The notes under the pieces were generated by a model. It was not told the DNA's origin and made no database searches. It saw only the letters and a program-made list of their open reading frames with translations. Position numbers and translations under genes: made by a program. This document shows, piece after piece, positions 16,371 through 23,923 of a stretch of 64,000 bases of DNA (position 1 is the first letter of the stretch; each line of letters starts with the position of its first letter). The stretch comes from Clostridia bacterium (GTDB lineage: Bacteria > Bacillota > Clostridia > Christensenellales > Aristaeellaceae), in NCBI GenBank assembly GCA_017447185.1, contig JAFSOC010000010.1, positions 1-64,000 on the forward strand. The letters are read 5' to 3'.

Positions 16371-17057
16371 TCATCCTATATCGCTCATCAGGTCCGCCAG
16401 CGTATCTTCCGGATCCACCGGAACCCAGTGGCCTTCCACGCAGGTTGCAGGCCGGATCTCCCGGATCCTGTCCGCCAGCTTTTTGCACAGTTCCGGGCTT
16501 TTCACCCCGGTCGTGAAATCCTTGCAGGTGCAGTCGCCCAGGAACAGGGTTTTGTCCTGTTCCGCATAGATCAGCGTGGAGTCATCCGTATGGGGCGCCT
16601 CCGCCTGGATCACCCGGATCCTGCATCCGCCCGGGTCCAGCACAACCTCTCCGGAAAACACCATGTCCGCCTCCCGGACAATCACTTCGGTGCCGGCAGG
16701 GTATTCCCGCCGGATGCTTTCATCCAGCGCAAGGAATTCCCCCGGCCCGTTCTTATCAATTTTGTCCTTCCACTCCGCAAGATACCCGTTTGTCTTTTCG
16801 TTTGCCAGGGTCAGGCCGTTGACGGCATGCATTCCGAAGGTGTGGTCCCAGTGCCAGTGGGTCAGCACCGTCAGGCCGGGGAGCGGCAGGTTCTCTTTTT
16901 CCAGGAGTGCGTAGAACTCCCGCACATGGGCCGCCGAGTGCCCCGCGTCAATCGCCAGGCTCCAGCGGTCGCCCTTCACATAGCAGAGGTTCGGCCGGTC
17001 CCGCTCCTCTTCATACGGCATATACCAGATATGCTCCGTCAGCCGTTTCAGTTCCAT
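16371..17057 (-). CDS. MBL-fold metallo-hydrolase
   Basis: 228 residues from the ATG at 17055-17057, preceded by AGGAGGCAGGG; the frame is open 28 codons further up without better support. The zinc motif is HWHWDH (HxHxDH type), followed by downstream ligands in GDCTCKDF and EGHW. It is a hydrolase of the beta-lactamase superfamily; the substrate is unknown (thioesterase, lactonase or phosphodiesterase all possible). A GNAT gene ends 16 bp upstream on the same strand, so the two are probably co-transcribed. Confidence 0.83.
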   Translation of the reverse strand: MELKRLTEHIWYMPYEEERDRPNLCYVKGDRWSLAIDAGHSAAHVREFYALLEKENLPLPGLTVLTHWHWDHTFGMHAVNGLTLANEKTNGYLAEWKDKIDKNGPGEFLALDESIRREYPAGTEVIVREADMVFSGEVVLDPGGCRIRVIQAEAPHTDDSTLIYAEQDKTLFLGDCTCKDFTTGVKSPELCKKLADRIREIRPATCVEGHWVPVDPEDTLADLMSDIG

Positions 17058-17073
17058 TTTCCCTGCCTCCTGT

Positions 17074-17520
17074 TTATACACGCTTTGAAAACGATACATT
17101 GGTTGTCTGTTCGGTAAAGCCGTTTTTCCTGTAGAATTCATAGGCCGGTACGTTGGAATCCGTCAGCAGGAAGATCTGTTTGATTCCCAGCTCCCGGATG
17201 GCCTTTTCAATCTCCCGGATGAAGAACGTTCCCGCGCCGGCGCCCTGCCGTTCCGTCCGGATGCACAGTTCATTGATAATATATTCCGTGCCGGAATACC
17301 AGTGCTTGATATACCCCAGGGAGATCCCGATCAGCTCGCCCGCGTCATCATACAGCCCGTAGGTCAGGGAATAGCCCTGGGCCGTCAGGTCCTGCAGATA
17401 CAGGTCCAGCTGCTCCGCGTCCGACCAGTCGTCGCACCAGGGTTCCGCCGTAAATACGCTGACAAAGACCTCCTTGATGGCTTCCCGGTCTTCCGGTCCG
17501 AGTCTTTTGAGGATATACAT
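17074..17520 (-). CDS. GNAT family N-acetyltransferase
   Basis: 148 residues with the GNAT acetyl-CoA motif A as RTERQGAGAGTFFIREIE (R/QxxGxG/A) and the C-terminal ...NVPAYEFYRKNGFTEQ. It would acetylate an amine with acetyl-CoA; the substrate is unknown. It lies 16 bp before the MBL hydrolase in a likely two-gene unit. Confidence 0.85.
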   Translation of the reverse strand: MYILKRLGPEDREAIKEVFVSVFTAEPWCDDWSDAEQLDLYLQDLTAQGYSLTYGLYDDAGELIGISLGYIKHWYSGTEYIINELCIRTERQGAGAGTFFIREIEKAIRELGIKQIFLLTDSNVPAYEFYRKNGFTEQTTNVSFSKRV

Positions 17521-17635
17521 CCTGTCTTCCTCCGTTTGCTGCCGGTCGCTGCCGGATCTGTTTTCATCTGATTTTTTTGCCTGATCTCTTCCGCTTCAGC
17601 ATACCACAGATAAATATCCCGTACAATACAGGCGG

Positions 17636-17665
17636 TTGACAAAACCGGACGGGCCCATATATAAT
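17636..17665 (+). promoter_or_regulatory. Strong sigma-A promoter of the structured RNA
   Basis: TTGACA (17636-17641), 18-bp spacer, TATAAT (17660-17665), both hexamers exact. Predicted start near 17672. Confidence 0.85.
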
Positions 17666-17671
17666 CTGCTC

Positions 17672-17838
17672 AGCAGCGATCCTGACAATAGCAGGCAATC
17701 CTGCATACGAGGTGTGTTTGGAGACTGTACTGTAACGGGGAACATGGCAAATGAAATGATGCGGTGACATGACCGCTTGTTTGCTGATGCCATGGCGCGG
17801 TGCAGGCAGGAACCGGGCACTTTTTTGTATGCTTTTTT
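17672..17838 (+). ncRNA. Rod-like small RNA, candidate 6S RNA
   Basis: The ~167-nt region can fold into one long rod. GCATAC-GAGG-GTGTTTGG (from about 17703) pairs with CCGGGCAC-TTTT-GTATGC (to about 17832) including G-U pairs. A large internal bubble follows, then CATGGCAAA with TTTGC...GCCATG and an apical hairpin GCGGT/ACCGC. The 3' arm ends GTATGC followed by a T6 run. A closing helix, a large central bubble mimicking open promoter DNA, and a terminal stem are the hallmark of 6S RNA, which binds sigma-A RNA polymerase. The call is from structure only. It could instead be a long leader of the following mutS2-like gene. Confidence 0.55.
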
Positions 17839-17899
17839 CCTGTGCCGCCTTCCCCGATGTCTTGTTCATGTCGATCAAAATGAACAAGAGGGATCTGTA

Positions 17900-19825
17900 A
17901 TGACACAGGATATGATTTCACTCGGTTTTGACCGGATCATTGAAAAACTGAAGGACCAGGCTGTTTCCGGAGCGGCGCGCCGGATCCTGGCGGAAACCGC
18001 CCCGCTTATGGGCGAAGGGCTTTGCCGCGCCCGGATGGAGGAAACCACGGCCGCGCGCCGTGTCATGGAAAACACGGGCACTCCGCCGCTGGCGGAAACG
18101 GAGGGAACGGAAACAGGCTTGTCGGAAGCGCTCCAGGGCGGTATGCTGATGCCTGCGGAGCTGTGCTCCGTCGCCCGCTTCTGCGCCGCGGTCCGGCGCC
18201 TGTACCGCTATCTGCACAACGCGCAGATCCACAGCGCCGGTATCGCCTCCTGGCATACCGGGCTGCCGGATCTGGGATTGCTGGAGGAGGACATTGACCG
18301 TTCCGTCCGGGAGGACGCGGTCCTGGATGACGCCTCCCCTGCCCTGCGGAATCTGCGCCGCCAGCGGGAACACACGGAACAGGGCATCCGTGAAAAGCTG
18401 AATCAGCTCATCTTCCATCACAAAAAGGAACTGGCGGATACCTATATCACCCAGCGGGGCGGAACTTTTGTGCTGCCCGTGCAGAAGCGGTTCCAGAGCC
18501 AGTTCCCCGGCCGTGTCGTGGAGGTCTCCGGCAAGGGTTCCACGGTATTCATGGAGCCTTCCGCTGTCCAGTCCATGCGCCAGGAACTGGATCAGCTGAT
18601 GATTGAGATTGATACGGAGGAACGCCGTGTCCTCTGGGAGCTCAGTGACCGGGTCGCTTCCGAAGCGGACGCCCTGCGGGCTGCCATCCGCGTCATGACA
18701 GACCTGGATGTGCTTTTCGCCCGGGCGAAGCTGAGCATGGAAATGGATGCCTGCCCGGCGGAGATCACTTCCGAACGCCGGATCTGTCTCCGGGAGGCCC
18801 GGCATCCCCTGCTGGATCCCGCCTCCTGTGTTCCGCTGAACCTGGAGGTAGCCCTGCCGGATGCCGGCATCGCCATCACCGGGCCGAACACCGGCGGCAA
18901 AACCGTCTGCCTGAAAACCGTAGGCCTGCTGACCCTGATGGCCCAGAGCGGCCTGCATATTCCCTGCGCGCAGGGAACCGTCATCGGGATGATGGACCGG
19001 GTCCTGTGCGATATCGGGGACAGCCAGAGCATCAGCCAGAACCTTTCCACCTTCTCCGGTCACATGACAAATGTGATCCGGATTCTGGGGGAATGCAGCC
19101 GGGACAGCCTGGTCCTGCTGGACGAGCTCGGCAGCGGCACCGACCCGGCGGAAGGTTCCGGCCTGGCCGCCGCAATCCTGGAAGAGCTGCTCCGGCGCAG
19201 CTGTTTCTTCCTGGTAACCACCCATGACCCGCAGATCAAGCAGTGGGCGGAGCAGACGGAACACGTGATCTCCGCCCGGATGGCTTTTGACCGGGTATCC
19301 CTGATGCCGCTTTACCGGCTGGAGCTGGGCAAGAGCGGCAAAAGCTGTGCCATTGAGATTGCCCGGCGCCTCGGCATGGATGAAGGCCTGCTGGACCGGG
19401 CCCGGCAGGTGGCGGACTTCGGGCCGGATACGAAGCCGGAATCCCGGCACAGGCCTATGCGGATTCCTTCCACCCGCCTGCAGCACCTGGAGAAGAAGGC
19501 GGAAGGCAGCTTTGAGCGTTTCAGCATGGGCGACAGCGTCCAGCTGCTGCCGGATAAAAAGAACGCCATCGTATACCGTCCCGCGGATGATGAAGGCAAT
19601 GTCATCATCCAGCTGCAGGGAGAGAAAATCACCGTGCGCCACAACCGGCTGAAGCTCCTGGTTCCGGCCGCCCGGCTCTACCCGCCGGATTATGATTTCT
19701 CCATTATTTTCGATACCGTAGCCAACCGGAAGGCCGCCCATACCATGGACCGGAAATTCGATCCGGACGCGGTCATCGTCCTGAAGGAAGGTAAAAATTT
19801 GAATCAGCAGGGAAAGGATGAATGA
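17900..19825 (+). CDS. MutS2-like DNA-binding ATPase lacking the Smr domain
   Basis: 641 residues from the ATG at 17900 (RBS AAGAGGGA). The core helical/clamp region is followed by the MutS ATPase: Walker A GPNTGGKT near residue 330, the QNLSTFSGHM motif, Walker B LLDELGSGTDPAEGSG and the VTTHDPQIKQ segment. MutS2 proteins are usually ~780 residues and end in an Smr nuclease domain; here the C-terminus stops after a short beta-rich stretch, so nuclease activity from Smr is absent. A 9-bp hairpin (CTTGTTCAT/ATGAACAAG, 17861-17888) abuts the RBS and could modulate translation. The stop overlaps the next ATG by 4 bp. Confidence 0.85.
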   Translation: MTQDMISLGFDRIIEKLKDQAVSGAARRILAETAPLMGEGLCRARMEETTAARRVMENTGTPPLAETEGTETGLSEALQGGMLMPAELCSVARFCAAVRRLYRYLHNAQIHSAGIASWHTGLPDLGLLEEDIDRSVREDAVLDDASPALRNLRRQREHTEQGIREKLNQLIFHHKKELADTYITQRGGTFVLPVQKRFQSQFPGRVVEVSGKGSTVFMEPSAVQSMRQELDQLMIEIDTEERRVLWELSDRVASEADALRAAIRVMTDLDVLFARAKLSMEMDACPAEITSERRICLREARHPLLDPASCVPLNLEVALPDAGIAITGPNTGGKTVCLKTVGLLTLMAQSGLHIPCAQGTVIGMMDRVLCDIGDSQSISQNLSTFSGHMTNVIRILGECSRDSLVLLDELGSGTDPAEGSGLAAAILEELLRRSCFFLVTTHDPQIKQWAEQTEHVISARMAFDRVSLMPLYRLELGKSGKSCAIEIARRLGMDEGLLDRARQVADFGPDTKPESRHRPMRIPSTRLQHLEKKAEGSFERFSMGDSVQLLPDKKNAIVYRPADDEGNVIIQLQGEKITVRHNRLKLLVPAARLYPPDYDFSIIFDTVANRKAAHTMDRKFDPDAVIVLKEGKNLNQQGKDE

Positions 19826-20547
19826 ATATCATGAACAGAGCAGAACATTATAAACAGTATTTCACAAAGGATTACCTGATGGGGCCCAACTCCTTCTGCC
19901 TGCTGGACGAACTGATCCGCAGGAACCCTTATGAAGCGCGATATGACCGTACGCTGGATCTGGGATGCGGCATGGCCCTGACCTCCGTTTTCCTGGCGAA
20001 GGAAACCCCTGCGAAATCCGTTTACGCCTTTGACCTTTGGGTCAGCGCAACGGATAACCTGAAGCGGATCCGGGATCTTTCCCTGGAAGACCGGATTGTC
20101 CCGATCCACGGCGACGCGCTGGATATGCCCTTTGCGCAGGACTGGTTTGACGCCATTGTCAGCGTGGATTCCTATCATTATTTCGGCTGTAAGGAAGGAA
20201 TTTTTGCCGAACGGATCCTGCCGTTTGTCCGCCGGGGCGGTTCTGTCATGATCGCCGTTCCCGGCCTCCGGGAGGAACCGCAGGGAGAACTGCGCACCCT
20301 CTTTGAAACCTGGGCGGAAGGCGACGATTCCCTGTGCTTCAAAACCACCGGCTGGTGGAAAGACCTGCTGAAAAAGGAATGCGGAAACCAGTGCAATATC
20401 TCTGTCCTGGAGGCTGAGTGCTATGATGAAGCCTGGGAGGACTGGTTCAACACCGGCCATGAATACGGAATCCGGGACATGGAGTTCCTGTCCCGGGGTC
20501 TGGATAAGCTCCTGAACTTTGTAATGATCTATGTGCAGAAGAAATGA
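19822..20547 (+). CDS. Class I SAM-dependent methyltransferase
   Basis: 241 residues with SAM motif I as TLDLGCGMALTSVFLAK and acidic motif II (YAFDLW), plus motif IV-like DAIVSVDSYHYF. It is of the small-molecule methyltransferase type related to cyclopropane-synthase-like proteins; the substrate is unknown. Its ATG overlaps the stop of the MutS2-like gene (ATGA), so it is translationally coupled to that gene. Confidence 0.83.
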   Translation: MNIMNRAEHYKQYFTKDYLMGPNSFCLLDELIRRNPYEARYDRTLDLGCGMALTSVFLAKETPAKSVYAFDLWVSATDNLKRIRDLSLEDRIVPIHGDALDMPFAQDWFDAIVSVDSYHYFGCKEGIFAERILPFVRRGGSVMIAVPGLREEPQGELRTLFETWAEGDDSLCFKTTGWWKDLLKKECGNQCNISVLEAECYDEAWEDWFNTGHEYGIRDMEFLSRGLDKLLNFVMIYVQKK

Positions 20548-20624
20548 AAAGCTAACCTCATCTGTTCGTCATTTCTCTACACAGTATAATGAGCTTGAGA
20601 TAAAAGCAATGATTCAAATCGGTT

Positions 20625-20663
20625 GAATTTACCGTTGAATTTGATGGTAAATTCGGGTATACT
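20625..20663 (+). promoter_or_regulatory. Toxin-antitoxin promoter with overlapping operator
   Basis: Promoter TTGAAT (20635-20640), 17-bp spacer, TATACT (20658-20663). A perfect 9-bp inverted repeat GAATTTACC (20625-20633) / GGTAAATTC (20646-20654) brackets the -35. This is the expected layout for autorepression by the antitoxin-toxin complex. Confidence 0.7.
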
Positions 20664-20685
20664 GTTGCTGAAAGGAGTGTGTTTT

Positions 20686-20931
20686 ATGACAAACATTGTT
20701 CCGATTTCAGATTTGAAGAATTATACTGAAGTTCTCAGTTGTTGTGATGATGGGTCCGTTGTTTACCTGACAAGAAACGGACGTGGAAAATATGTGGTTC
20801 AGACCATGCTTGAATATGAAAAGATGAAAGCAACTGTTCAGCTTCTTGCAGATCTTTCCAAAGGTATTGAATCTCTGCGGACAGAAGGCGGTCTGACGAT
20901 TGAAGAGGCCTTTGAAGGTCTGGAGGAATAA
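20686..20931 (+). CDS. Phd/YefM-type antitoxin
   Basis: 81 residues from the ATG at 20686 (RBS AAAGGAG). MTNIVPISDLKNYTEVLS and YLTRNGRGKYVVQTMLEYEKMK match the Phd/YefM DNA-binding fold; the acidic C-terminal tail (TIEEAFEGLEE) is the usual toxin-binding segment. It neutralises the RelE/ParE toxin encoded 3 bp downstream and would bind the inverted repeat in its promoter. The pair is more AT-rich than its neighbours, which fits horizontal arrival. Confidence 0.85.
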   Translation: MTNIVPISDLKNYTEVLSCCDDGSVVYLTRNGRGKYVVQTMLEYEKMKATVQLLADLSKGIESLRTEGGLTIEEAFEGLEE

Positions 20932-20934
20932 GCA

Positions 20935-21252
20935 ATGTTCCGAGTGATCGTTTCTAAGGCAGCACAAAGAGACCTGGTTAATATTCGGAACTATATCCGG
21001 GATGAACTATGTAATCCGGATGCCGCTGGAAGGATTATCCGCGAACTGCGCACAGCAGTACAGGATCTCCGGAGTTTTCCTAACCGCGGAAGACCACTGG
21101 ATACAATGATTTCGATTCACACAGAATATCGTTATCTTCCCTGTGAAAACTACTGTATTTTCTATCTTGCAAGCGAAAACGAAGTCTTTATTATTCGTAT
21201 CCTTCATCAAAAGCAGGATACTCTGAAAGCGTTATTTATTGACTTGGACTAA
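20935..21252 (+). CDS. RelE/ParE family toxin
   Basis: 105 residues with the RelE/ParE fold pattern: MFRVIVSKAAQRDLVNIRNYI, FPNRGRPLD, YRYLPCENYCIFYLA and VFIIRILHQKQD. Members are either ribosome-dependent mRNA interferases or gyrase poisons; the sequence does not settle which, though RILHQKQD is common in ParE-like members. It starts 3 bp after the antitoxin and is followed by a strong terminator. Confidence 0.85.
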   Translation: MFRVIVSKAAQRDLVNIRNYIRDELCNPDAAGRIIRELRTAVQDLRSFPNRGRPLDTMISIHTEYRYLPCENYCIFYLASENEVFIIRILHQKQDTLKALFIDLD

Positions 21253-21335
21253 AAATATAGAAGAATCACATCTTATTCATCGTTATATAAATGGTTCCGT
21301 ACAGCGGCAGAAGTCCACGTGTGCGGAGCAGGGGC

Positions 21336-21370
21336 AACTGGTTTGTTCAGTCTGAACAGACCAGTTTTTT
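21336..21370 (+). terminator. Terminator of the toxin-antitoxin unit
   Basis: AACTGGT-TT-GTTCAG-T-CTGAAC-AG-ACCAGTT followed by T7. It overlaps the last codons of the convergent amidohydrolase gene. Confidence 0.85.
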
Positions 21371-22498
21371 TCCGTCCACAATCACATACCGGATGTCCGC
21401 GTCGCTGACCATCGGATCCCCGTTCACCAGGACAATATCCGCGTCCTTCCCTGCTTCCAGACTGCCCACCCGGTCTTCCACGCCGATATGCCGGGCCGCA
21501 TTGATGGTGATCGCCTGCAGCGCCTGGAAGGGATCCATCCCCGCCTTGACGGCCAGGCCCGCGCACAGCGGCAGGTACTGCTGGGGAATCACCGGCGCGT
21601 CTGTGATAATCGACACCTGCAGTCCGGCGGCAGCCAGTTTCCCCGGCGTCTCCCAGGATTTGTTCAGCAGCTCAAGCTTGGAGGCATTGGTCAGCGTGGG
21701 GCCGACTGCCACCGGCACGCCGGCTTCCTTCAGTTCATTGACGATCAGGTGGCCTTCCGTGCAGTGCTCAATGGTAATCCGGACGTTGAACTCCTTTGCA
21801 ATCCGGATCGCCGTCATGATATCGTCACTCCGGTGGGCATGGGCTTTCAGGGGAATCTCCCGCTTCAGCACGGGGATCAGCGCTTCCAGCTTCATATCGA
21901 ATTTGGGACATTTGGAAATGTCATCCCCGGCGGCTTCCTTGCGCATCATATAGTCCCGGGCATCAAACAGCATCTCCCGCAGCTTCGCGGCCGTGGTCAT
22001 CCGCGCGGAAGCGCTCCTGTCCTTATAGAACCGCTTCGGGTTTTCGCCAAAGGCGCATTTCATGCCGATGGCGTCCCGGAGCATGTTTTCTTCCACCGTG
22101 TTGCCGTAGAGTTTTGTAGCGAAGAACGTCCCACCGAGCACATTGGCGGATCCGGGGCCCGCCGCCACGGTGGTCACTCCGCCCGCCAGCCCCATGGGAA
22201 TCGCCGCGTCCTGGGCATAATAGCTGTCATAGCCCCTCAGCTGGGGACAGCAGATATCGTTCTGCTCGTTGTAATCGAAAGTTGTTCCGGTGGGTCCGCC
22301 GTAATTGTCCAGTCCGATATGGCTGTGGGCGTCGACGAATCCCGGATAGGCATTCAGCCCGGAAGCATCCAGGATTTCCTCATCCGCTTCCGCGGCTTTC
22401 CCGCCGACGGAAACCAGCTTCCCGTCGCGGATCACGATATCCCCCTGGTAAGGCTCCCGGTGAATCGCGTCATGAATCATTACGTTCCTGATAATCAT
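21347..22498 (-). CDS. Amidohydrolase (imidazolonepropionase/dihydroorotase-like superfamily)
   Basis: 383 residues of the metal-dependent amidohydrolase fold: GFVDAHSHIG (HxH metal pair), KAHAHRSDDI, TIEHCTEG and ITDAP (final Asp), ending in the beta-sandwich return VGSLEAGKDADIVLVNGDP. There is no signal peptide, so it acts in the cytosol. The substrate is unknown; related clostridial proteins are annotated as generic amidohydrolases. It lies 27 bp downstream of a DUF1254 secreted protein on the same strand and may end that operon. Confidence 0.85.
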   Translation of the reverse strand: MIIRNVMIHDAIHREPYQGDIVIRDGKLVSVGGKAAEADEEILDASGLNAYPGFVDAHSHIGLDNYGGPTGTTFDYNEQNDICCPQLRGYDSYYAQDAAIPMGLAGGVTTVAAGPGSANVLGGTFFATKLYGNTVEENMLRDAIGMKCAFGENPKRFYKDRSASARMTTAAKLREMLFDARDYMMRKEAAGDDISKCPKFDMKLEALIPVLKREIPLKAHAHRSDDIMTAIRIAKEFNVRITIEHCTEGHLIVNELKEAGVPVAVGPTLTNASKLELLNKSWETPGKLAAAGLQVSIITDAPVIPQQYLPLCAGLAVKAGMDPFQALQAITINAARHIGVEDRVGSLEAGKDADIVLVNGDPMVSDADIRYVIVDGKKLVCSD

Positions 22499-22525
22499 AC
22501 TGTATATTCCTTCCCTTTTTTTCTG

Positions 22526-23908
22526 TCACTTTTTTGTCAGCGTGGGGGCCTTCCATGTTCCGTTGATGACTGCTTCCCGGGGCAGGTAAATCCGCATAAA
22601 CAGGTGGAACCCGGCTGTGCCCGTAGGAAGCCAGTTGCTGGCATGTTCATCCGGCTGATTGGCCTGCAGGAGAATATCAAGGGAGCCGTCCCCATTCAGT
22701 TCAAATTCCGAGCGATCGTTAATTGCGTACCGGTTCAGCGGATTGTCGATCAGGAAATCATCATCGCCATATGCGGTGATCGACCAGAATCCGTTTTCCT
22801 CCACAGGCGGCAGTGCATCCGGTTCAAAATGGAGAATATAAGCATTTTCACCATTCAGCACATTCCCCGCATCGTCCAGGCCGGCTTTCATGTATACCGC
22901 GACATCCGCGGGATTTGCCCCAAAGCCGCCGATGGCTACCAGTGCGCGGTAATCATATTCCTGTCCGAAACGGCTGATCGGTTCGCCCATAAACCGGAAT
23001 GCGCCGTTATCCACCAGGAACTTTCCCGCGCTCTGCGTCAGTTCCGCTGTCAGGTTTTTCAGCATGGCTGTCCAGCGTTCTGCTGCGTCCCCGCCCAGGA
23101 TGGCAGGATCGAAAGTCAGTCCGGGGCCGACGCCGATCGCGGATATTGCTTCCATCACTCCCGCGTCTTCTGGGTAAGCGGGATTCTTGATCAGCAGCTC
23201 ATTCACCTTGTCAAAAAATGCTTTCGGCCCCATGGTGATTGCCCGCTGGAAGGGTACACCGTCGTTTTCCGGCCGGTACGTTCCTTTGGGCTGTCCTTCC
23301 CCGGACTGCCACAGGGCCAGCGTGCGTACATCCATTTGCCCCTGAATGGCATAGATGTTTTCCAGGTCCTCCGGACCGTAGCACAGGGTGCGCCCGATGA
23401 TCCATCCGATATTGGTTGAAACGGGAATCTGCGTCATCCCTTCCGGCACTTCCCCGGTAAACTGCGGACCGGTCAGCAGGTAGGTCCTGGCATCCTGTGT
23501 ATCGACGCCGGTACCCAGCACAGCCACCGTGTCCGACCAGGCATTCATGACCTGGAAGGTCAGGTACCGTTCCACCGCAGGCTTTTGTATCACCACCGCG
23601 TCTTCGCTCAGGTCATAGAAAATTTGGGAATAAAGGGTATCCACATTGGGCGTGACCACCTGCCGGAAAGCGGCATTGGCCAGTCCGCGCGCGTGGCTGA
23701 CCTGGTTTACGGGTGCTTTCCCGTTTACCGCTTCTTCTGTATTTGTGCCCACTGCCAGCGTTTCGTTCATCAGCACCAGCGGAAAAGAAAAAATGTATGC
23801 CTGCCGCACAAGCGCCCAGGTTTCATCCTGGGAAAGAATCGTTTCGGCATGTGCGCTCATGCCTCCCAGAAGCATTATTGCCAGCAGGAGTGAAATCAGC
23901 TTTTTCAT
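22526..23908 (-). CDS. Secreted DUF1254/DUF1214 protein
   Basis: 460 residues with a clear signal peptide (MKKLISLLLAIMLLGGMSAHA). The body matches the DUF1254-DUF1214 architecture: QAYIFSFPLVLMNET, TPNVDTLYSQIFYDLS, RYLTFQVMNAWSD, then C-terminal FWSITAYGDDDFLIDNPLNRYAI. The biochemical role of this family is not established. It lies 15 bp after another secreted protein of related style and shares the operon of the alkylsulfatase-like enzyme. It acts outside the cell or at the wall (inference from the signal peptide). Confidence 0.82.
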   Translation of the reverse strand: MKKLISLLLAIMLLGGMSAHAETILSQDETWALVRQAYIFSFPLVLMNETLAVGTNTEEAVNGKAPVNQVSHARGLANAAFRQVVTPNVDTLYSQIFYDLSEDAVVIQKPAVERYLTFQVMNAWSDTVAVLGTGVDTQDARTYLLTGPQFTGEVPEGMTQIPVSTNIGWIIGRTLCYGPEDLENIYAIQGQMDVRTLALWQSGEGQPKGTYRPENDGVPFQRAITMGPKAFFDKVNELLIKNPAYPEDAGVMEAISAIGVGPGLTFDPAILGGDAAERWTAMLKNLTAELTQSAGKFLVDNGAFRFMGEPISRFGQEYDYRALVAIGGFGANPADVAVYMKAGLDDAGNVLNGENAYILHFEPDALPPVEENGFWSITAYGDDDFLIDNPLNRYAINDRSEFELNGDGSLDILLQANQPDEHASNWLPTGTAGFHLFMRIYLPREAVINGTWKAPTLTKK

Positions 23909-23923
23909 GGAACCCTCTCCTTT

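Noticed and set aside
17918-19741. 607-codon minus-strand frame over the MutS2-like gene
   Set aside because: Mirror of the ATPase gene; no start signals or motifs.
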